From a bacterium (GTDB lineage: Bacteria; Armatimonadota; Fimbriimonadia; Fimbriimonadales; GBS-DC): a stretch of DNA of 11,413 nt. Below, piece by piece: positions 6,984 through 11,413 of this stretch. The notes below the pieces were generated by a model that worked only from the letters and a program-made list of their open reading frames with translations, was not told the DNA's origin and ran no database searches. Made by a program: the position numbers and the translations under genes. The DNA lies in contig JARJMV020000023.1 of the NCBI GenBank assembly GCA_029335935.2, positions 1 to 11,413 of the forward strand. Direction: 5' to 3'. The stretch's first letter is position 1. Each line of letters begins with the position of its first letter.

Positions 6984-6996
6984 GCTTGCCTTGCCT
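6984..6996. repeat. Right arm of a 13-bp perfect inverted repeat
   Basis: GCTTGCCTTGCCT matches the reverse complement of 6753-6765. It lies between the peptide gene and the upstream conserved gene, directly next to the hairpin at 6999-7021. In the leftward mRNA this arm precedes the peptide ribosome site by about 40 bases. Confidence 0.6.
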
Positions 6997-6998
6997 GC

Positions 6999-7021
6999 AG
7001 GGCGCATCAGCGATGCGCCCT
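6999..7021 (-). repeat. 10-bp perfect hairpin overlapping a stop codon (REP-like or processing element)
   Basis: A palindrome with arms AGGGCGCATC (6999-7008) and GATGCGCCCT (7012-7021) around a 3-base loop. It overlaps the TAG stop (7020-7022) of the upstream leftward gene. No T-run follows on either strand, so it is not a standard intrinsic terminator. A stem of this kind after a stop codon could protect the upstream mRNA from 3' decay, separate expression of the two genes, or be one copy of a dispersed repeat. Only one copy is visible here. Confidence 0.6.
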
Positions 7022-7727
7022 AAATCGTACTGTTCGTCGTCTCTTCAGTGGGCAGCATTGCTGCCGCTTCGCCCTGCGGTTCTGAGTCGCAGGCGAACGC
7101 CGAGACGCGCCGATTCACGGCGTCTAAGGTGGCTAACCCGACTGCGCGTAGCACATCTTGGCGGACGAGCGCGCTGCCCACGAGCAGGTCTTCGCCTTGA
7201 TTGCGCACTGCGCTCACCAGCACGATGGCGACGGGGTAGCCGCCGACGGTTGTGGTGGTGGAGACATCTTCGAGTCCGAACCGCTCGCACAGCCCGTGGG
7301 CGGCTTCCACGGCGCGCAGTGTGGCAGATGCCACAAGACGCGGAATCTGCGTGCTGGCGCGCACGCCCGACGCCACGCCGCGAAACACTGCACCGTTGCG
7401 CTCCAGCAGCACCGACACCACGGCGCGGGTACCCTCTTGGGCAATCTGCACATCGCGCCATCGCAAGCGCATCGGGTCTGAATGTTTGGAGGACTGACTT
7501 TTCTGAGCCACACTGATTTTGCGGTGGTCGACATGCACGCCAAAATGCGCCAGCAGCGCGGACTCCACATCGCGCACGGCTTGCTTCGGATTGCGATCCG
7601 CCTCCACCAACACATGAATCTCTTGGATGAGACCGCTCTCATCCGCGACTACCCGTGCGCCGCACACGCCGCGCAACTCCCTTATCGCGCTCTCTATTTG
7701 GGCTGCGCTCACCCGTCGTTCTGGCAT
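7020..7727 (-). CDS. Conserved two-part protein of unknown function
   Basis: A 235-residue soluble protein without signal peptide or membrane helix. Residues about 5-75 form one unit: IESAIRELRGV, then ARVVADESGLIQEIHVL (24-40), PKQAVRDVESALL (47-59) and the closing motif VDHRKISVAQ (66-75). I believe this pattern recurs in uncharacterised bacterial proteins, but I cannot name a function. A Ser/Lys/Gln-rich linker (76-86) leads to a second unit (about 88-208) that looks like an alpha/beta domain with TRAVVSVLLERNG, LVASATLRAVEAAHGL (131-146), GGYPVAIVLVSAV and LLVGSALVRQDVLRA (181-195) followed by LATLDAVNRR. The acidic tail (210-235) is probably disordered. The ATG is supported by GGAGG at 7736-7740, eight bases upstream. 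It is the first gene of the leftward group that continues with the secreted peptide and HD-GYP genes. Confidence 0.82.
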   Translation of the reverse strand: MPERRVSAAQIESAIRELRGVCGARVVADESGLIQEIHVLVEADRNPKQAVRDVESALLAHFGVHVDHRKISVAQKSQSSKHSDPMRLRWRDVQIAQEGTRAVVSVLLERNGAVFRGVASGVRASTQIPRLVASATLRAVEAAHGLCERFGLEDVSTTTTVGGYPVAIVLVSAVRNQGEDLLVGSALVRQDVLRAVGLATLDAVNRRVSAFACDSEPQGEAAAMLPTEETTNSTI

Positions 7728-7798
7728 GACTGCTCCCTCCGTGTCTCACTCGGTTCGCAACACTCACCCTCGCGAGTCATGCCTTCAAGAGTTGCGCA

Positions 7799-7804
7799 AT
7801 TATC
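7799..7804 (-). promoter_or_regulatory. Possible -10 box (GATAAT) for the leftward cluster
   Basis: On the minus strand GGATAATT lies about 70 bases before the ATG at 7727, in the 149-base gap after the NTF2-like gene. It has five of six TATAAT positions and a preceding G, but no -35 element is clear. It is the best candidate seen in this gap if the cluster has its own promoter. Confidence 0.3.
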
Positions 7805-7836
7805 CTTCCCACAGTCGGGGATTCCTGCTATTTTTT

Positions 7837-7862
7837 CGGGGGTTTCGAGCCGAATTTCCCCG
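7837..7862 (-). terminator. Bulged hairpin after the NTF2-like gene, possible terminator
   Basis: CGGGGG (7837-7842) can pair with TCCCCG (7857-7862), and inside it TTCG (7844-7847) with CGAA (7851-7854) around a 3-base loop. It starts 14 bases after the stop of the leftward NTF2-like gene. On the minus strand the hairpin is followed by AAAAAA rather than T residues, so it is not a standard intrinsic terminator. It could still cause pausing or protect the transcript end. Confidence 0.3.
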
Positions 7863-7876
7863 ATTCTTAACAAAAC

Positions 7877-8317
7877 TCACTGCAGCAGGTAGTCCACGAT
7901 GACCCACTCGTTGCCTTGGGGCACTAAGTAGACCGATGCGCTCCCCTGACTGAGATAGCACCGTAGGTGCAAGTCGACGCGCACGCCCTCTGCTGCCTTG
8001 GGATGCTTCAGGTCGGCAGGGTTCTCGATCGTGTCCACCAGCGAGACCTTCTCGATTACGCCCCAGATGGGCATGCGCTCTTCCAGAACTTTTTTGGGGT
8101 CGTGCTTCTCTTTCGGCACGGATTGCAAGTCCAGCAGTTTCGTCGCTTGGTCGAACTCGTTTCGACGCAGGTGTTCCATGAACCGTAAGGCTTTCGTTTC
8201 GTAGGGCGGGCGGCGCATCGCGCTGATGGTCGGCGTGAGCGCCATCACCGCGAACATTGCTACCAGTGCGATGAAGAGCAAAATGCTCCAGTGAACCTTG
8301 CCCGTCGGTTTACCCAT
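7877..8317 (-). CDS. Membrane-anchored small protein with NTF2-like C-terminal domain
   Basis: A 146-residue protein. One N-terminal hydrophobic helix (about 10-30, preceded by basic residues) anchors it, with the rest probably outside the cytoplasm. The soluble part has the order expected of an NTF2-like/DUF4878-type fold: helices at 40-63 (ETKALRFMEHLRRNEFDQATKLLD), a GVIEKVSLV strand (86-94), a VRVDLHLRCYL strand (112-122) and the closing strands SASVYLVPQGNEWVIVDYLL (127-145). This fold is a common small binding pocket; no ligand can be inferred. The ATG at 8317 has AGAGG ten bases upstream, but a GTG at 8326 adds three residues and matches the predicted transcript start, so the start is uncertain. 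It is divergent from the TPR gene and shares its compact promoter region. Confidence 0.72.
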   Translation of the reverse strand: MGKPTGKVHWSILLFIALVAMFAVMALTPTISAMRRPPYETKALRFMEHLRRNEFDQATKLLDLQSVPKEKHDPKKVLEERMPIWGVIEKVSLVDTIENPADLKHPKAAEGVRVDLHLRCYLSQGSASVYLVPQGNEWVIVDYLLQ

Positions 8318-8332
8318 CGTTATCACGCCTCT

Positions 8333-8340
8333 ATTGTACC
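8333..8340 (-). promoter_or_regulatory. Promoter -10 box (GGTACAAT) of the NTF2-like gene
   Basis: On the minus strand GGTACAAT ends six bases before a GTG (8326-8324) that is in frame with the downstream ATG at 8317. Transcription would start at or within a few bases of the start codon, leaving no room for a Shine-Dalgarno at the GTG. No -35 element is seen. It mirrors the forward box at 8352-8358. Confidence 0.6.
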
Positions 8341-8351
8341 AGATAGCGAAG

Positions 8352-8358
8352 GGTACAC
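8352..8358 (+). promoter_or_regulatory. Promoter -10 box (GGTACACT) of the TPR gene
   Basis: GGTACACT spans 8351-8358 counted with its leading G. The hexamer TACACT ends seven bases before the GTG at 8366, which again predicts a leaderless transcript. TGTACC (8335-8340) and GGTACA (8352-8357) form a perfect 6-bp dyad, so the two divergent boxes are mirror images 11 bases apart. Confidence 0.5.
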
Positions 8359-8365
8359 TTTAGGC

Positions 8366-9046
8366 GTGCGTGCGGCGATTGAAATCGGCTATGAGCTGTT
8401 GCAGCAGGGTAAATATGTCGAGGCGTTGCCGTTCCTGCAGCGCGCGGTCGCCGAGCAGCCGCGCGAGGCGCGTGCGCATCTGTACCTCGCGCTCGCCTAT
8501 GCCCAAACTGGTAGCACTACTCACGCCGAGAAACATTTCGCGCAGGCGCTTGCGCTCAACTCCCAAGACGCCTATGTGTTCTATAATTGGGGCGCGTATT
8601 TGCATCGTCAGGGTAGGCTGCCCGACGCGCTGAGAGCCTACGAGACCGCCTATCGGTTAGACCCGACGCTTGTTGGGGCGAAGCAGGCGGCGGATTCGCT
8701 GCGCGGCGGCGCGACTCCCTACGCGCACGCGCCGTTCCCATCGCCTGCCTCCGCGTCTCCCACGACGCCGCCCCCTGTACAGCCAACCGACCTCTCTATG
8801 CCCTCGGCGCGACGCTACCGCAGCGCACAGGGCTGCATCACGGCGGGCGTCTTCATCTCGGTTCTGGGGCTGTGCGCGCCGCCGCTTGGCATGCTGGGCG
8901 GCGTGCTGTGCGGGCTAATCGCGCTTCTGCGCGGCTCGGTGGTGGGCGGCTTGCTCGTGATGACGCTCGCTATCGTGCTGGGGCTAATCGGCAGCTGGAT
9001 TCTACAAAACTTACTGGCGCTGCTAAACTCTGCAACCCCGATGTGA
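8366..9046 (+). CDS. TPR protein with proline-rich linker and C-terminal membrane hairpin
   Basis: A 226-residue protein. Residues 3-104 carry three tetratricopeptide repeats with the usual small-residue pattern (for example AHLYLALAYAQTGSTTHAEKHFAQAL at 37-62, quoted here only by its key Gly and Ala positions, and FYNWGAYLHRQGRLPDALRAY at 72-92). A Pro/Ala/Ser linker (113-150) leads to two hydrophobic segments (about 158-188 and 191-221) resembling the DUF4190-type membrane hairpin. The TPR part is probably cytoplasmic and used for protein-protein contacts at the membrane. The GTG at 8366 is preferred: it follows a promoter box at the leaderless distance, and earlier in-frame codons would run back through the promoter into the divergent gene. 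The 3' end overlaps the opposite PspB-like gene by 24 bases. The partner is unknown. Confidence 0.8.
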   Translation: MRAAIEIGYELLQQGKYVEALPFLQRAVAEQPREARAHLYLALAYAQTGSTTHAEKHFAQALALNSQDAYVFYNWGAYLHRQGRLPDALRAYETAYRLDPTLVGAKQAADSLRGGATPYAHAPFPSPASASPTTPPPVQPTDLSMPSARRYRSAQGCITAGVFISVLGLCAPPLGMLGGVLCGLIALLRGSVVGGLLVMTLAIVLGLIGSWILQNLLALLNSATPM

Positions 9047-9358
9047 ACGCGCGACCAATCCGTACCTCAGGCGTGTTTCGAGGATGGGGTCGCGCATCTC
9101 CAACGCGCGCACGCGCTCTTGCAGGCTCTCCAGATTCGTCTGCAGGCTCATGTCGTACTGCGTGGAGGTTTCGCGCAGCTGAGCAATCTCAGCACGCAGC
9201 GCCTCTATCTGCTTGGCTATCTCCTGATTGCTGAGCCTGTGCTTTTCCAGCTCGAGCTGCTTCATCTCCTTGCGGTGTTTGATGACCATCGCGGTAATCG
9301 GGAGGAACAGCCCGGGCCCGAAAATACCGATGACTACCGCCAGCGCTACAATGTCCAT
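9023..9358 (-). CDS. Small membrane/coiled-coil protein, PspB-like
   Basis: A 111-residue protein with one N-terminal transmembrane helix (about 3-26, containing GIFGPGLFLP) and a basic juncture (IKHRKEMK), followed by a long charged coiled coil (about 32-88). The TQYDMSLQTNLESLQERVRAL stretch near 68-88 resembles the C-terminal part of PspB-like and related small envelope proteins, which are thought to signal envelope stress or act as membrane scaffolds. This is a family-style resemblance, not a sure assignment. The ATG at 9358 is supported by GAGGGG (9366-9371) seven bases upstream. The gene is divergent from the HtrA protease gene, itself an envelope-stress function, and its 3' end overlaps the TPR gene by 24 bases. 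The last 15-20 residues after the coil are basic and unlikely to be structured. Confidence 0.72.
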   Translation of the reverse strand: MDIVALAVVIGIFGPGLFLPITAMVIKHRKEMKQLELEKHRLSNQEIAKQIEALRAEIAQLRETSTQYDMSLQTNLESLQERVRALEMRDPILETRLRYGLVARSHRGCRV

Positions 9359-9380
9359 GCCGTGTCCCCTCTGCGGGGGA

Positions 9381-9388
9381 AGTATACC
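9381..9388 (-). promoter_or_regulatory. Promoter -10 box (GGTATACT) of the PspB-like gene
   Basis: On the minus strand GGTATACT lies 22 bases before the ATG at 9358. The predicted start near 9374 gives a leader of about 16 bases that includes the GAGGGG ribosome site. No -35 element is clear. It is back to back with the HtrA promoter. Confidence 0.55.
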
Positions 9389-9423
9389 CCTTCCTTCTCC
9401 AGCAAAAACCGCACAGGCGATTC

Positions 9424-9431
9424 GGTACAAT
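9424..9431 (+). promoter_or_regulatory. Promoter -10 box (GGTACAAT) of the HtrA gene
   Basis: GGTACAAT lies 21 bases before the ATG at 9453. A GGGAG (9437-9441) in the short leader is the likely Shine-Dalgarno. No -35 hexamer is visible about 17 bases upstream, where the sequence is A-rich. The sequence is identical to the minus-strand box at 8333-8340. Confidence 0.6.
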
Positions 9432-9452
9432 CTTTCGGGAGATACCCGACCG

Positions 9453-11413
9453 ATGAGACGGATGTTCGGATTGCTGATGGGGCTTGCTCTGTTGGTTTCC
9501 CTCTCTGCGCAGGCGCAGGGTCGCGCCGCGCTGGAGGACGCGCTGCGGCGCGACATCGAACGCGCCCGTGATAGGGTGTTCCCTGCGCTGGTGAACATCT
9601 TGGTGGTGAACCGCTACTTTGAGGGCGGGCGAGCGCAGTATTCTCTGGGCGGCGGCAGCGGCGTGATCGTTTCGCCCGACGGACTGGTGCTGACCAACTA
9701 CCATGTGGCGTCGGATGCGGTGCGTATCTTCTGCACCCTCAGCGACGGGACGCGCATGGAGGCGGAGGCGCTCTGGCACGACGCGATGACCGACTTGAGT
9801 GTGCTAAGGCTCAAACCGCCTGCCGATGCGCCCAAGCGCGAGTTCCCCCACGCGCCGCTGGGCGATTCCGACGCGCTCAAGACGGGCGACTATGTGCTGG
9901 CGATGGGCAACCCGCTGCTGCTGGCGTCGTCGGTGACGCTGGGCATCGTCTCCAACCCCAAGCGCGTGTTCCTCAACCCGTTCAATCAGGAAATCGAAGG
10001 CATGGAGTTCGAGCGGGGCGACCGTTCGGGCATGCTCACCCGCTGGATTCAGCACGACGCGCTGATTTTGCCGGGCAACTCTGGCGGTCCGCTGGTGAAC
10101 CTGAAAGGCGAGGTGGTGGGCATCAATCAGTTGGGCGGCTCAGGGTTGGGGTTCGCCATCCCGTCGCGGATCGCCAAAAGCGTGCTGGAACAGGTGCGTC
10201 GGACGGGGCGCGTGGAGCGCGGCTGGCTCGGCTTCCGCGCCATGCCCACCGAAAAACTGCGCCGTACCGACGGCGTATTGGCGGGCGCGGTCACTCCCAA
10301 CTCGCCTGCCGAACGGGCAGGTATCCAGCCCGGTGATGTCATCCTGCGCATCGACGGCAAGCCGACGAACGCCCGCTTCCCTGAAGAGATCCCGCTGGTC
10401 TACCAGCAAATCGCCGAGCTGCCGATTGGCAAAACCGTGACCATCGAGCTGGTGCGCAACGGCGAGCGCAGCACTGTGCAGGCACAGGTGGAGCGCATGG
10501 AACCCTACTACGGCGAGGAAGACGAGTTCAGAACGCTGGGTTTCACCGCCCGCGACATCACCCGCCCGATGGCACGCGCCAGCCGCCTCCCCGAAGCGGG
10601 CGTGCAAATCACGGGCATCCGCCCCGGCTATCCGTTGGACACAGCGGAGCCGAAACTCAACACGGGCGACGCCATCCTCCAGTTCGGTGAACGCAAAGTG
10701 CGCAACCTCAAAGAGCTGCGCGAAGCCATCGAGTCGTACAAAGACCAAGAGAATATCCCGATCGTGTTCCAGCGGCGCACGGAGACGCTCATCACCGTGA
10801 TTCGGAACCGTCCGCCATCGCCGCCCAGCCCCAGCGCGGAGCTGCCCAAAGCGTGGCTGGGCGTGCGCACGCAGGTCATCACGCAGCCCGTCGCGCAAGC
10901 GTTAGGCGACCCGAACCTGAAAGGGTTCCGAATCACCGAAGTGATGCCCTACACCGAGGCGAGTAAAGCGGGGCTACAGGTCGGCGACCTAATTCTCGCG
11001 CTGAACGGCGAGCCGCTGGAGGCGTTCCGCACCCAAGACGCCCGCGACTTAGAACGGCGTATCGAGCGCATGGACATCGGCAGCGAGGCGCAGCTGACCA
11101 TCCTGCGCAACGGCGAGCGCATGGCAATCCGCGTCAAACTGGAGCCAAGCCCCGCCTCCGCCGAAGCCGCGCCCAGCGTGCGCCAAAACGAACTCGACTT
11201 CGCCGTGCGCAATATCACTGCCTTAGACCGCATGCGCAACCGCTGGCGCGAAGACCAACAGGGCGTGCTGGTCACCGATGTGCCTAACGGCAGCTGGGGG
11301 CAACTCGCTGGACTGCGCAGCGGCGACCTCATTATGGCGGTCAACGAAAAGCCCATCCAGAACATTCAAGATTTCCAGCAGGTGATGCAGGAAGTGGTCA
11401 AGCAGCAGCCGCC
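9453..11413 (+). CDS. htrA: Secreted HtrA/DegP-family serine protease with at least four PDZ-like domains (3' end cut by window)
   Basis: 653 codons are present and the gene continues beyond the window. A signal peptide (core 5-17, AQA cleavage site at 19-21) sends it outside the cytoplasm. The trypsin-like domain (about 35-250) has the full triad: His84 in TNYHVA, Asp114 in TDLSVL and Ser210 in LPGNSGGPL. HtrA proteases degrade or refold damaged envelope proteins. Compared with E. coli DegP the His-Asp spacing is the same (30) but Asp-Ser is about 20 residues longer, because of an insertion between GIVS (164-167) and IQHDA (199-203). Four PDZ-like segments follow, beginning near residues 257 (GWLGFRA), 362 (LGFTARD), 467 (AWLGVRT) and 580 (LDFAVRN); DegP has two. 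A Pro/Ser-rich spacer (about 455-463) separates the second and third. The ATG at 9453 is supported by GGGAG; an ATG at 9462 is possible. Confidence 0.92.
   Translation, partial: MRRMFGLLMGLALLVSLSAQAQGRAALEDALRRDIERARDRVFPALVNILVVNRYFEGGRAQYSLGGGSGVIVSPDGLVLTNYHVASDAVRIFCTLSDGTRMEAEALWHDAMTDLSVLRLKPPADAPKREFPHAPLGDSDALKTGDYVLAMGNPLLLASSVTLGIVSNPKRVFLNPFNQEIEGMEFERGDRSGMLTRWIQHDALILPGNSGGPLVNLKGEVVGINQLGGSGLGFAIPSRIAKSVLEQVRRTGRVERGWLGFRAMPTEKLRRTDGVLAGAVTPNSPAERAGIQPGDVILRIDGKPTNARFPEEIPLVYQQIAELPIGKTVTIELVRNGERSTVQAQVERMEPYYGEEDEFRTLGFTARDITRPMARASRLPEAGVQITGIRPGYPLDTAEPKLNTGDAILQFGERKVRNLKELREAIESYKDQENIPIVFQRRTETLITVIRNRPPSPPSPSAELPKAWLGVRTQVITQPVAQALGDPNLKGFRITEVMPYTEASKAGLQVGDLILALNGEPLEAFRTQDARDLERRIERMDIGSEAQLTILRNGERMAIRVKLEPSPASAEAAPSVRQNELDFAVRNITALDRMRNRWREDQQGVLVTDVPNGSWGQLAGLRSGDLIMAVNEKPIQNIQDFQQVMQEVVKQQP

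Noticed and set aside
7728..7876. 149-base gap checked for small RNA or small gene
   Set aside because: Apart from the bulged hairpin and a weak -10 box, I see no frame with a ribosome site and no known RNA motif.
8291..8365. Earlier ATG in frame with the TPR gene
   Set aside because: It lies inside the coding region of the divergent NTF2-like gene and upstream of the likely promoter; the added 25 residues do not resemble a TPR helix.
9189..9779. Minus-strand open frame opposite the start of the HtrA gene
   Set aside because: It crosses two promoters and the HtrA signal peptide region and has Arg/His-rich shadow composition.

Overview
The window is high-GC bacterial DNA, densely packed, with no sign of phage, transposase, CRISPR, tRNA or rRNA genes. 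It carries a lipoprotein hydrolase, a long-form dTDP-glucose synthase (RmlA), a group III phosphofructokinase with pyrophosphate-type residues, membrane HD-GYP signalling proteins and a many-PDZ HtrA protease. This mix, together with start codons placed 6-7 bases after a GGTAnnnT box, suggests a deep-branching, possibly thermophilic free-living lineage such as Armatimonadota or a relative. That placement is a guess from gene style, not shown by a marker gene.

Layout. The left third reads rightward: an orphan coiled-coil protein (27-1481), a lipoprotein alpha/beta hydrolase (1510-2604) overlapping rmlA (2601-3662) by an ATGA junction, then a phosphofructokinase (3742-4809) with its own promoter and a structured leader. 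The middle reads leftward, from right to left: a membrane-anchored NTF2-like protein (8317-7877), a conserved protein of unknown function (7727-7020), a 43-codon secreted peptide gene (6929-6798), a membrane HD-GYP phosphodiesterase (6739-5438) and a catalytically degenerate HD-GYP relative (5436-4780). The right end has a TPR membrane protein (8366-9046, +), a PspB-like small membrane/coiled-coil protein (9358-9023, -) and a signal-peptide-bearing HtrA protease with four PDZ-like segments (9453 to beyond the window, +).

How the genes may work together. The most suggestive unit is the leftward cluster 7020-4780. A predicted exported 23-residue peptide is followed by a multi-pass membrane protein with an intact c-di-GMP phosphodiesterase domain, and one base later by a membrane-anchored pseudo-HD-GYP. 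A secreted-signal / membrane-receptor / pseudoenzyme-partner arrangement is a reasonable hypothesis but is not proven by sequence. A 13-bp inverted repeat encloses the peptide gene, and a 10-bp hairpin sits at the stop codon just before it.

Regulation. Six promoter candidates share GGTAnnnT, and in five of them the box is GGTAYAMT. No -35 box is recognisable. In three cases the start codon lies 6-7 bases after the box, which predicts leaderless or near-leaderless transcripts. In the other three a short leader with a Shine-Dalgarno site is present. Two pairs of convergent genes overlap at their 3' ends (4780-4809 and 9023-9046).
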